Positions 5,888-13,174 of a stretch of DNA of 15,325 nucleotides are shown here, one piece after another. This stretch comes from Bacteroidales bacterium. GTDB lineage: Bacteria; Bacteroidota; Bacteroidia; Bacteroidales; Paludibacteraceae. How positions within the stretch are numbered: position 1 is the first letter of the stretch; each line of letters starts with the position of its first letter. Under the pieces are notes generated by a model. It did not search any database, was not told where the DNA came from, and saw only the letters and a program-made list of their open reading frames with translations. The position numbers and the translations under genes are program-made. Where the stretch lies: positions 1 through 15,325 of the forward strand of contig JAGHSG010000138.1 in the NCBI GenBank assembly GCA_018066005.1, given 5' to 3'.

Positions 5888-8008
5888 TTATGCAAGGTCT
5901 GCACGTCCGCCGCATTCTGTCAGGACAGCTTTGGCGATTGTGCTGCTTACAGCCTCGTAGTGACTGAACTCCATGCTGCTGGTTGCACGACCGCTGGTGA
6001 TAGTACGCAGTGCGGTCACATAACCGAACATCTCGCTCAATGGTACTTTGGCTTTGATGATACGGGCACCGGTACGAGCGGTATCCATACCTTCTACTTG
6101 ACCACGACGTTTGTTCAAGTCGCCGATGACGTCACCCATGTTCTCCTCGGGTGTTACCACCTCGATTTTCATAATAGGCTCCATCAGAACGGGTTTAGCC
6201 TTGACACAAGCGTTCTTGAAGGCGATTTGGGCGCAAATCTCGAAGGATAATTGGTCAGAATCTACCGGATGGTATGAACCGTCGATAACGGTTACTTTCA
6301 GTTTATCCATCGGGAAACCTGCCAGTACACCGGATTTCATAGCGGTCTCAAAGCCCTTCTGAATAGCCGGGATGTACTCCTTAGGTATGTCACCGCCTTT
6401 AACCACGTCAATGAATTGCAGCGTGCCGTCGAAATCGGGATCAGCGGGTTCAACGCGAACAATCATGTCAGCGAATTTACCACGACCACCGGTTTGTTTC
6501 TTATAGGTCTCACGCAGTTCAACAGGTTGACTGATGGCCTCACGGTAAGCCACTTGCGGACGACCCTGGTTGCACTCAACCTTAAACTCGCGTTTAAGAC
6601 GGTCGATAATAATCTCCAAGTGCAGTTCACCCATACCGGAGATAACGGTTTGACCCGTTTGCTCGTCGGTCTTGACGGTGAAAGTAGGATCTTCCTCGGC
6701 CAGTTTACCCAGACCGATACCCAATTTATCCAAGTCTGCTTGCGATTTGGGTTCTACGCTGATACCGATAACGGGAGCGGGGAACTCAATCGATTCGAGT
6801 GTAATCTGTGCACCTTCCGAGCAGAGTGTATCACCGGTACGGATGTCTTTGAATCCGACACCTGCACCTATATCACCGGCGCAGATAACCTCCACGGGGT
6901 TCTGGTGATTACTGTGCATTTGGAATATACGCGATATACGCTCGCGCTTGCCCGAGCGCGTGTTATATACATAGGTGCCGGCCTCCAGTTTACCGGAGTA
7001 AACTCTGAAGTAGCACAGACGTCCTACGTACGGGTCGGTAGCAATCTTGAATGCCAATGCGCAGAGCGGTTCTTCCTCGTTGGGGTGACGAACAATAACC
7101 TTGTTCTCATCCTTGGGGTCTTTACCGGTTATTTCCTCTGTATCCAGCGGGCTGGGCAGATAAGCGCATACGGCGTCCAACATCGTTTGCACACCTTTGT
7201 TTTTGAAGCTGGAACCGCAGATGACGGGGAAGATAGCCATTTTGAGCGTACCCTTGCGGATAGCGGCACGGATCTCATCTTCGGAGATAGCGTCGAGGTC
7301 ACCCCCTAAGTATTTCTCCATCAGTTCGTCATCAAATTCAGAAACTGCTTCCAGCATCTTGTCACGCCATTCTTCGGCGTCGGCTTTCAAATTAGCGGGA
7401 ATCTCTTCCTCCACATATTCTGCGCCCATGGTCTCATCGTGCCAGATGATAGCCTTCATCTTGACCAGATCGATAACGCCTTTGAAGTTCTCTTCGGCTC
7501 CAACGGGTATTTGTATAGGACAGGGAGTAGCACCCAGCACCTCATGTATCTGGCGAACTACGTCGTAGAAGTTGGCACCGCTACGGTCCATCTTGTTGAC
7601 GTAGCACAGACGGGGTACGTTGTACTTGTCGGCCTGACGCCAAACGGTCTCGGACTGAGGTTGCACGCCGCCTACTGCACAGAGAGCCATAACGGCACCG
7701 TCCAGAATACGCAACGAGCGCTCCACTTCGACCGTGAAGTCCACGTGACCCGGAGTGTCAATGAGGTTGATTTTGTATTTCTGTCCTGCATAATTCCAGA
7801 AGGTCGTAGTGGCAGCGGACGTGATAGTGATACCACGTTCCTGCTCCTGCTCCATCCAGTCCATTGTAGCGGCACCGTCGTGTACCTCACCAATTTTGTG
7901 GGTCAGTCCGGTGTAGAACAGGATACGTTCAGAAGTCGTTGTCTTACCGGCATCAATGTGAGCCATGATACCGATGTTTCTGTTCAGATGTAAATCTTGC
8001 TTTGCCAT
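5888..8008 (-). CDS. fusA: Elongation factor G
   Basis: Ribosomal translocase GTPase, also used with the recycling factor to split ribosomes. The 706-residue product shows all G-domain motifs: P-loop AHIDAGKT at residues 16-23, RGITITSAATT near 58-68, DTPGH at 84-88 and NKMD at 138-141. Domain II, domain III (GMGELHLEIIIDRLKREF), domain IV (GGRGKFADM onward) and domain V (EVVTPEENMGDVIGDLNKRRG) follow in order. Its place between rpsG and rpsJ marks it as the main EF-G, not the second copy that many Bacteroidota carry elsewhere. tuf is missing from the str block, as is usual in this phylum. The leader has only a weak AAGGA two bases from the ATG. A 297-codon antisense frame is a shadow. Confidence 0.98.
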   Translation of the reverse strand: MAKQDLHLNRNIGIMAHIDAGKTTTSERILFYTGLTHKIGEVHDGAATMDWMEQEQERGITITSAATTTFWNYAGQKYKINLIDTPGHVDFTVEVERSLRILDGAVMALCAVGGVQPQSETVWRQADKYNVPRLCYVNKMDRSGANFYDVVRQIHEVLGATPCPIQIPVGAEENFKGVIDLVKMKAIIWHDETMGAEYVEEEIPANLKADAEEWRDKMLEAVSEFDDELMEKYLGGDLDAISEDEIRAAIRKGTLKMAIFPVICGSSFKNKGVQTMLDAVCAYLPSPLDTEEITGKDPKDENKVIVRHPNEEEPLCALAFKIATDPYVGRLCYFRVYSGKLEAGTYVYNTRSGKRERISRIFQMHSNHQNPVEVICAGDIGAGVGFKDIRTGDTLCSEGAQITLESIEFPAPVIGISVEPKSQADLDKLGIGLGKLAEEDPTFTVKTDEQTGQTVISGMGELHLEIIIDRLKREFKVECNQGRPQVAYREAISQPVELRETYKKQTGGRGKFADMIVRVEPADPDFDGTLQFIDVVKGGDIPKEYIPAIQKGFETAMKSGVLAGFPMDKLKVTVIDGSYHPVDSDQLSFEICAQIAFKNACVKAKPVLMEPIMKIEVVTPEENMGDVIGDLNKRRGQVEGMDTARTGARIIKAKVPLSEMFGYVTALRTITSGRATSSMEFSHYEAVSSTIAKAVLTECGGRADLA

Positions 8009-8042
8009 TTCCTTTTTTATTTAGACTAATACTTACCGTTGT

Positions 8043-8519
8043 TTAGAAACGGAAATGTGCAAATGCGCGGTTAGCCTCAGCCATACGGTGCATATCTTCT
8101 TTACGTTTGAAGGCACCACCTTGACTATTCAGGGCGTCCATGATTTCAGCAGCCAGCTTCTCAGCCATCGAGTGGCCACCGCGTTTGCGGGCGAAAGCAA
8201 TCATATTCTTCATTGCAATCGACTCCTTGCGGTCAGCACGAATCTCAGTAGGTACTTGGAAAGTAGCACCGCCGATACGTTTCGACTTAACCTCTACGAG
8301 AGGGGTGATGTTATCCAGAGCCTCTTTCCAGATATCCAGGGCGGCTTTCTCGCCATCCTTGTTTTTCTGGCCAACGAGGTCCAGAGCGGTATAGAAGACG
8401 CTGTAAGCGGTATTCTTCTTACCATCGAGCATGAGGTGGTTTACAAATTTAGCAACCATAACCTCGCCATAGACGGGATCAGGAATGATCACACGTTTTT
8501 TCGGTTTTGCTTTTCTCAT
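8043..8519 (-). CDS. rpsG: 30S ribosomal protein S7
   Basis: Primary binder of the 16S rRNA 3' major domain and head-assembly initiator, near the E site. The 158-residue product begins MRKAKPKKRVIIPDPVYGEV and has the signature VAKFVNHLMLDGKKNTAY, later KSKRIGGATFQVPTEI, and ends with the HRMAEANRAFAHFRF helix. Length is normal. It is preceded by a 122-nt gap after rpsL and followed by fusA after 34 nt. In E. coli, S7 represses the str operon from the rpsL-rpsG gap. Confidence 0.98.
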   Translation of the reverse strand: MRKAKPKKRVIIPDPVYGEVMVAKFVNHLMLDGKKNTAYSVFYTALDLVGQKNKDGEKAALDIWKEALDNITPLVEVKSKRIGGATFQVPTEIRADRKESIAMKNMIAFARKRGGHSMAEKLAAEIMDALNSQGGAFKRKEDMHRMAEANRAFAHFRF

Positions 8520-8641
8520 TGTTGTTTACTTTTGTTTTTTTGGTTGTCATTGCTTCAGCTCTAACCCGTAGAACTTACTCAACCGATCAACCCAGTTAAT
8601 CTTCCCAGCGTATGGGATTTTAGTTAAAATGTTTTGCAGAA
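8520..8641 (-). other. rpsL-rpsG intercistronic region with a small hairpin
   Basis: No gene or TAnnTTTG promoter box was found in these 122 nt. TCCCA at 8603-8607 and TGGGA at 8613-8617 form a 5-bp stem around a GCGTA loop, flanked by AGTTAA direct repeats. The last ~35 nt before rpsG are A-rich on the transcript, the common leader type of this genome. The gap is of similar size to the E. coli S7 target, but no S7-binding structure can be asserted from sequence alone. Confidence 0.35.
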
Positions 8642-9025
8642 TTACTTCTTAGCAGCTTTCGGGCGTTTAGCGCCGTATTTACTGCGACGTTGCAGGCGGT
8701 TAGCCACACCGGCGGTATCCAGCGTACCACGAACGATGTGGTAACGTACACCCGGCAGGTCTTTTACACGACCACCACGCACCATAACGATACTGTGCTC
8801 TTGCAAGTTGTGACCTTCACCCGGTATGTAAGCGTTCACCTCCTTTTGGTTCGTCAGACGAACACGGGCAACCTTACGCATTGCGGAGTTAGGTTTTTTA
8901 GGAGTTGTTGTGTAAACGCGCACACATACGCCACGACGTTGAGGGCAGCTGTCCAGTGCAGGGCTTTTGCTCTTGTCGATAAGTTCTGCTCTTCCTTTTC
9001 TAACTAATTGAGAAATTGTTGGCAT
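8642..9025 (-). CDS. rpsL: 30S ribosomal protein S12
   Basis: Decoding-site protein and first gene of the str operon. The 127-residue product begins MPTISQLVRKGRAELIDKSK and includes TPKKPNSAMRKVARVRL and GGRVKDLPGVRYH. Lysines 43, 44 and 88 at the classic streptomycin-resistance positions are present, so the sequence is of the sensitive type. Asp89 lies in the context that RimO methylthiolates in other bacteria. A Bacteroidota promoter lies about 110 nt upstream and the leader between is highly structured. Confidence 0.98.
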   Translation of the reverse strand: MPTISQLVRKGRAELIDKSKSPALDSCPQRRGVCVRVYTTTPKKPNSAMRKVARVRLTNQKEVNAYIPGEGHNLQEHSIVMVRGGRVKDLPGVRYHIVRGTLDTAGVANRLQRRSKYGAKRPKAAKK

Positions 9026-9063
9026 TGTAACTTTTTTGTTGGTTAATAATTGTTGTTAATTCT

Positions 9064-9129
9064 GCTTTTCTACCAAGCCTCGCCCCCGTACGCTACGTAC
9101 GTGCGTATATACGCGAGCGCCGAAAAAGC
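9064..9129 (-). promoter_or_regulatory. Structured 5' leader of rpsL
   Basis: Between promoter and gene, GCTTTT 9064-9069 can pair with AAAAGC 9124-9129, and CTCGC 9079-9083 with GCGAG 9113-9117. The enclosed bases hold two perfect palindromes, ACGTACGT (9095-9102) and GCGTATATACGC (9103-9114), and AGCGTACG (minus strand, 9087-9094), the 8-mer shared with the rpsJ and rplC leaders. The element ends 38 nt before the rpsL ATG. Several alternative pairings are possible, which would suit a switch, but that is inference. The outer stem could partly precede the true transcript start. Confidence 0.55.
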
Positions 9130-9132
9130 ATG

Positions 9133-9164
9133 CAAAGGTACTGCTTTTTTTTGAATCACCAAAA
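9133..9164 (-). promoter_or_regulatory. Promoter of the str-S10 operon
   Basis: On the minus strand TTTTG (9160-9164) and TACCTTTG (9133-9140) are separated by exactly 19 nt. This matches the Bacteroidota primary-sigma pattern TTTG-N19-TAnnTTTG. The expected transcript start is near 9126, giving a leader of about 100 nt before rpsL. Confidence 0.85.
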
Positions 9165-9426
9165 CATTGCACAGTAAATTTTTAAAATATACTCATTTTT
9201 GACGATTTATTTTCATTTTGCAATCTTGACTTTGCAAAAATCAGGGCGCTCACACATTCTTAATCCACCCAAAAAACACAATTTGATTCACCCAAAAACA
9301 CAATTTAACTCACATGAACACATGAAAAAATATACACCACTTTACACACTTAGTCTAAAACTTATGTAAAATACTATATACCACTAAAATAGCAACAATA
9401 AAATATGTTCAAAAATCGGTTTATAA
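9165..9426. other. AT-rich middle of the divergent intergenic region
   Basis: This stretch between the two promoter regions shows no convincing reading frame or RNA gene. It is strongly AT-rich, with A-tracts and no TAnnTTTG box on either strand that I could find. It contains the short tandem repeats listed separately at 9266-9326. Confidence 0.6.
9266..9326. repeat. Short direct repeats in the rpsL-mraZ intergenic region
   Basis: A 23-nt unit (9266-9288) starting CACCCAAAAA is followed at once by a 22-nt near copy (9289-9310); both continue CACAATTT and differ by one A and a few 3' bases. Then CACATGAA occurs twice in tandem (9311-9318 and 9319-9326). No function is evident; they may be slippage products or binding sites for an unknown regulator. 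Confidence 0.7.
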
Positions 9427-9461
9427 TGGTGTCGAAAAAAAATTTGTGGAGAAATGTGGGG
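9427..9461 (+). promoter_or_regulatory. Probable MraZ operator boxes
   Basis: TGGTG (9427-9431), TGGAG (9447-9451) and TGGGG (9457-9461) lie in strict 10-bp phase, with the slot at 9437 occupied by A-tract. MraZ of E. coli binds TGGGN repeats separated by 5 nt, the same period. The last box covers the place where a -33 element would be, 19 nt before the -7 box, so binding would block the promoter. Function is inferred from spacing and location. Confidence 0.55.
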
Positions 9462-9480
9462 AATATTAAAAATATTTTTG

Positions 9481-9488
9481 TACCTTTG
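9481..9488 (+). promoter_or_regulatory. -7 box of the mraZ (dcw) promoter
   Basis: TACCTTTG fits the Bacteroidota -7 consensus TAnnTTTG exactly and shares the ten bases TACCTTTGCA with the rpsL promoter. No good TTTG lies 19 nt upstream; that position is GGGG inside the last TGGGG box. The transcript would start near 9495, about 35 nt before the mraZ ATG. Confidence 0.75.
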
Positions 9489-9529
9489 CAGCGAATTTTT
9501 AATCAAAATCCACCAAATTACAACGACAA

Positions 9530-9991
9530 ATGAGTACATTCATTGGAAACATAGAAGGCAAACTGGATGAAAAAGGGCGCATTTTCATTCCGGCTACCTA
9601 CCGCAAAATTTTGGCTGAATACGAGTCAAAAAGAGTCGTCATGCGCCGCGATACGGATAATGAATGTATCATTTTCTATCCGGAAACGATATGGAATGAT
9701 AAGGTCAGTGCCTTGCGCCAAGCGCTGGATGAATGGGATCCTGAGGACCAACTTATCCTCATGCAATTTATGAGTGATGCCGAGTTTCTTGAGATGGACA
9801 ACCAAGGACGTATTCTCCTACAGAAAAAAAACATTGAGAGCATTAATGCCAAACAAAACATTGTCTTTGTAGGTATGTTGGATCGGTTCGCTCTATGGAG
9901 TACAACCACTTTTGCAGAAAAGTGTATTGACCAAAAAGACTTGGCTGAGCGTATCCGTCAACGTATGAAAAAATTGAATACTGATAAGTAA
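9530..9991 (+). CDS. mraZ: Transcriptional regulator MraZ
   Basis: First gene of the dcw cluster; in other bacteria MraZ forms a ring-shaped oligomer that binds direct repeats upstream of its own gene and represses or modulates the cluster. The 153-residue product has two AbrB-like halves, each with its signature: DEKGRIFIPATYR at residues 13-25 and DNQGRILLQ at 90-98. The start MSTFIGNIEGKLDEKGR fits the family. Candidate binding boxes lie 70-105 nt upstream. rsmH follows after 13 nt. The nucleoid is the expected site of action. Confidence 0.96.
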   Translation: MSTFIGNIEGKLDEKGRIFIPATYRKILAEYESKRVVMRRDTDNECIIFYPETIWNDKVSALRQALDEWDPEDQLILMQFMSDAEFLEMDNQGRILLQKKNIESINAKQNIVFVGMLDRFALWSTTTFAEKCIDQKDLAERIRQRMKKLNTDK

Positions 9992-10004
9992 TTGACGGCA
10001 TATT

Positions 10005-10937
10005 ATGACGAACGCCCAGACCTACCATATTCCCGCTTTGCTCAACGACACCATCGAGGGACTCAATATCCACCCTGATGGCACTTATGTAGATGTCACC
10101 CTGGGTGGCGGTGGGCATAGCCGCGCCATCATGGAGCGACTGACAGGAACGGGGCGTTTGCTCAGTTTTGACCAAGACATGGACGCATTTACCAACGAAC
10201 AACAATACGGGGAACATAGTCTGCACTTAAACCCAAGATGGCAGTTTGTACATGGTAATTTTCGTTATTTGGACAATTTTCTTGATTATTATGGCATCCA
10301 TGCCATTGATGGTTTGTTAGCAGATTTGGGGGTTAGCTTTCACCACTTTGACCAAGCGGAACGCGGGTTCTCTTTTCGTTTTTCAGGTCCATTGGATATG
10401 CGAATGAATCAGCAGGGAGGCATTACAGCCACAGATATTGTCAATTCGTATTCCGAACAACAACTTGCTCAATTGCTCTACTTATATGGAGAGATGAAGA
10501 ATGCACGTCAGGTGGCACATGTTCTCTGTCGTGAACGACAAAATAAGATAATCTCTCGCACAGAACAATTAGTAGAGATTCTCACTCCGTTATGCGGACG
10601 CGACAAAGAGAAAAAGGATTTAGCACGCTTATTTCAGGCTTTACGTATCGAAGTAAACGATGAATTGGGGGCACTACGCGAAATGCTATCTGTTGCGAAA
10701 AAACTGCTCCGCCCGGGCGGGCGAATAGCTATACTGACCTATCATTCCTTGGAGGATCGCATTGTCAAGAATTTCCTACGGAGTGGCAACATTGAAGGAA
10801 TCATTGAGAAAGATTTTTACGGTAATATCCTGACACCTTTCCGCGTGATAGAGAAAGGACTGACCGCCGATGCAAAAGAGGTGCAACAAAACCCAAGAGC
10901 ACGCAGTGCCAAACTGCGCGTAGCAGAGAAAATATAG
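10005..10937 (+). CDS. rsmH: 16S rRNA (cytosine1402-N4)-methyltransferase
   Basis: S-adenosylmethionine-dependent enzyme that methylates N4 of C1402 in 16S rRNA at the P site. The 310-residue product has the SAM motif DVTLGGGGHS (residues 30-39), the conserved DGLLADLGVS (102-111), AERGFSFRF and GPLDMRM, and the late signature TYHSLEDRIVK (245-255). After GVS there is a Phe where many homologues have Ser; this is a minor difference. It ends in TAG. It follows mraZ directly in the usual dcw order and precedes the ftsL-like gene by about 40 nt. Confidence 0.97.
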   Translation: MTNAQTYHIPALLNDTIEGLNIHPDGTYVDVTLGGGGHSRAIMERLTGTGRLLSFDQDMDAFTNEQQYGEHSLHLNPRWQFVHGNFRYLDNFLDYYGIHAIDGLLADLGVSFHHFDQAERGFSFRFSGPLDMRMNQQGGITATDIVNSYSEQQLAQLLYLYGEMKNARQVAHVLCRERQNKIISRTEQLVEILTPLCGRDKEKKDLARLFQALRIEVNDELGALREMLSVAKKLLRPGGRIAILTYHSLEDRIVKNFLRSGNIEGIIEKDFYGNILTPFRVIEKGLTADAKEVQQNPRARSAKLRVAEKI

Positions 10938-10977
10938 TACTCGTAAAGCACACCACAAAAGAACGACGTTGCAAGAG

Positions 10978-11301
10978 ATGACCGATAAAATATTTCAATT
11001 ATTGAGAGAGGTCTTAACAGGGAATATTCTCACACGAGAGTTTGTTAAGAAACAACGTAAATTGCTAATGCTGATTGCTGCATTGATTTTTGTATATATT
11101 TATTTCGGATATTTGGCTCAACGCCAACATAGACATTTGGCAGAAATTCAACAACAAATAGAAGAAGCCTCTTATATGCAACTGACCATCAATGCCAAAC
11201 TGACCGATATCACCCGCCCCTCTTCCATAGCCAAGCAACTGGAGGAACATGGCAGTAATCTGAAACAACTAACCAAACCGGTCATTCTCTTTGAGGATTA
11301 A
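10978..11301 (+). CDS. ftsL: FtsL-like cell division membrane protein
   Basis: Small bitopic protein expected in the divisome core with FtsI and FtsW. The 107-residue product has a ~28-residue basic cytoplasmic end (ILTREFVKKQRK), one membrane segment at about residues 29-46 (LLMLIAALIFVYIYFGYL) and a periplasmic helix rich in Gln, Glu and Leu with coiled-coil character. Sequence conservation in FtsL is low; the call rests on this architecture and on its place between rsmH and ftsI. A TTG three codons earlier (10969) is in frame, but the ATG is preferred. The rsmH gap is about 40 nt. Confidence 0.8.
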   Translation: MTDKIFQLLREVLTGNILTREFVKKQRKLLMLIAALIFVYIYFGYLAQRQHRHLAEIQQQIEEASYMQLTINAKLTDITRPSSIAKQLEEHGSNLKQLTKPVILFED

Positions 11302-11349
11302 AGACCAACACCTAAATATACGTTCCACTTGAGTGAGAGACAAAGAAAT

Positions 11350-13143
11350 ATGATTATCCGATTTGCTACCATTTTTACTGTGATAGCATTGGGTTTTGTG
11401 TGTGTACTCATCAAGATAGTCGCCATACAGACTTTTGAACGTGAGCAGTGGATGAAGATAGCTGAGCAGCAAGAAAAAGCCAATCTGATAATTCAGCCAC
11501 GTCGCGGCAATATATTGGATGCCAATGGCAACCTGTTGGCAAGTAGTCTGCCGCAATATTATATTTATATGGATACGCGCGTAGAAGCGTTGCACCTCAA
11601 AGGAGGCAAATTATTCTACGAGTACGTCGATTCCATAGCAGATGGTTTGAGTCGCATCATTGGAGACAACAGCGCCGCTGCCTACAGACAGCGTATGGTT
11701 GAGGCATATCGCGGGAAACGCTACAAAGAATGCTGCATCAAGCTAAGCGACAAACGTATCAATTTCATTCAAAAGAAACAAATTGAGCAGTTACCTCTCA
11801 TCAAGCGTGGCTTATACAAGAGTGGAGTCTATTTTGAGGCGCAAAATCGTCGTGCCAAGCCGTATGGTAGTTTGGCTTCAAGAACCATAGGGAACCTCTA
11901 TGGGCAAGAGCAAAAGGGTTACTCGGGTTTGGAAATGCAGTTTGATAACTACCTGCGTGGCAAAGAGGGAGTCTCTACCCGTCAGCGTGTGGCGGGGCGC
12001 TGGCAAAATGTACCCGTGCGAGAGGCAGAAAACGGCTGCGATATCGTCACTACATTGGATGCTAACTTACTGGATATTTGCGAAACAGCACTGCGTGCTC
12101 GTTTGGATAAGACACAAGCCGACTGGGGATGTTGTATTCTGATGGAAACCCATTCCGGTGAAATCAAGGCTATCTGCAATCTCGACCGAACAGAAGACGG
12201 CAATTATTATGAGAGTGCCAACCATGCTGTCACACGCGTAGAACCCGGCAGCACATTCAAAACAATTGCTCTGATGGCAGCCATGGATGATGGCAAGATA
12301 GATATTGACGATACTGTATCCGTCACGCGCAAGCCATGGATGTACAATGGCCTCAAACATACCGACGCACACCCTAACGACACCGTTTATACTGTCCGAA
12401 GTGCATTAGCCATCTCCAGCAACATTGCATTAGCTAAAATCATCACGGAAAGTTACGAAAAGAAGGCAACTAAGTTTGTCAAGAAACTGACTGAAATGGG
12501 CATCACGGATAGTGTATATATAGAAATACCCGGAGCCACCAATCCTCTCATTCGTGTGCCCAAAGATGCAGGCACATTGAGCAAGATGTCTTACGGCTAC
12601 TCCGTAGAATTGTCACCCATTCAGATTATTATGTTCTACAATGGGATAGCCAACGACGGCAAGATGATACGTCCTTTCCTTGTGAAAGAGATTCGCAAAA
12701 ATGGCAGAACCATTGAGCAGTTTGAGACCAGCGTAGTCAAGTCCGCTCTATGCAAACACTCTACTTTGGAGGATATCAAATTAGCACTGCACGATGTTGT
12801 GTGGGACGATTCGCTGGCAGGAACCGCGAGTGTCATCAAAGGAACGCGCATACGAAAAGCACAGAGTCAATTGGTTCATATCGCCGGCAAAACGGGGACG
12901 GCCCAGATTAGTGAAAATGGACGGTACTACAACAACCGACACCGCATGACCTTTGTAGGGTATTTCCCCGAGGAAGACCCGCAATATACCTGTTTGTGCA
13001 TGATACAGCACCCACGCAATGCCGGAGGCTATGATGCCGGATTGGATTGCGGTATCGTAGTGCGACAAATTGCCGAAAAAACGATAGCTACCACCGGATT
13101 TACCATCTACAAACGAGGACAGAAACATTTTGTCAAACGATAA
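11350..13143 (+). CDS. ftsI: Septal peptidoglycan transpeptidase FtsI (PBP3)
   Basis: Class B penicillin-binding protein that cross-links septal peptidoglycan. From this ATG it has 597 residues: an N-terminal membrane anchor (residues 3-27), a dimerisation domain beginning IIQPRRGNILDANGNLLASS, and the transpeptidase domain with STFK (Ser301 as nucleophile), SSN (356-358) and KTGT (from Lys514). An in-frame TTG at 11329 would add MSERQRN, giving a more usual positive tail; the ATG is chosen for its codon and its A-rich leader, but the TTG is possible. The protein stops about 80 residues after KTG, so the PASTA domain found at the end of many Bacteroidota FtsI proteins is not visible. murE begins 31 nt later. 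Confidence 0.95.
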   Translation: MIIRFATIFTVIALGFVCVLIKIVAIQTFEREQWMKIAEQQEKANLIIQPRRGNILDANGNLLASSLPQYYIYMDTRVEALHLKGGKLFYEYVDSIADGLSRIIGDNSAAAYRQRMVEAYRGKRYKECCIKLSDKRINFIQKKQIEQLPLIKRGLYKSGVYFEAQNRRAKPYGSLASRTIGNLYGQEQKGYSGLEMQFDNYLRGKEGVSTRQRVAGRWQNVPVREAENGCDIVTTLDANLLDICETALRARLDKTQADWGCCILMETHSGEIKAICNLDRTEDGNYYESANHAVTRVEPGSTFKTIALMAAMDDGKIDIDDTVSVTRKPWMYNGLKHTDAHPNDTVYTVRSALAISSNIALAKIITESYEKKATKFVKKLTEMGITDSVYIEIPGATNPLIRVPKDAGTLSKMSYGYSVELSPIQIIMFYNGIANDGKMIRPFLVKEIRKNGRTIEQFETSVVKSALCKHSTLEDIKLALHDVVWDDSLAGTASVIKGTRIRKAQSQLVHIAGKTGTAQISENGRYYNNRHRMTFVGYFPEEDPQYTCLCMIQHPRNAGGYDAGLDCGIVVRQIAEKTIATTGFTIYKRGQKHFVKR

Positions 13144-13174
13144 ATATGGCAACACTAAAAAAAGCATAACTACT

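Noticed and set aside
6416..7309. 297-codon plus-strand frame over fusA
   Set aside because: It is antisense to the core of EF-G, has no recognisable domain and follows from the codon bias of fusA.
9266..9326. CRISPR array
   Set aside because: The repeats are directly adjacent without spacers, and only two copies exist.
13130..13174. 15-codon upstream extension of murE from a TTG overlapping ftsI
   Set aside because: MurE homology starts at the ATG at 13175 and the extension has no conserved residues.
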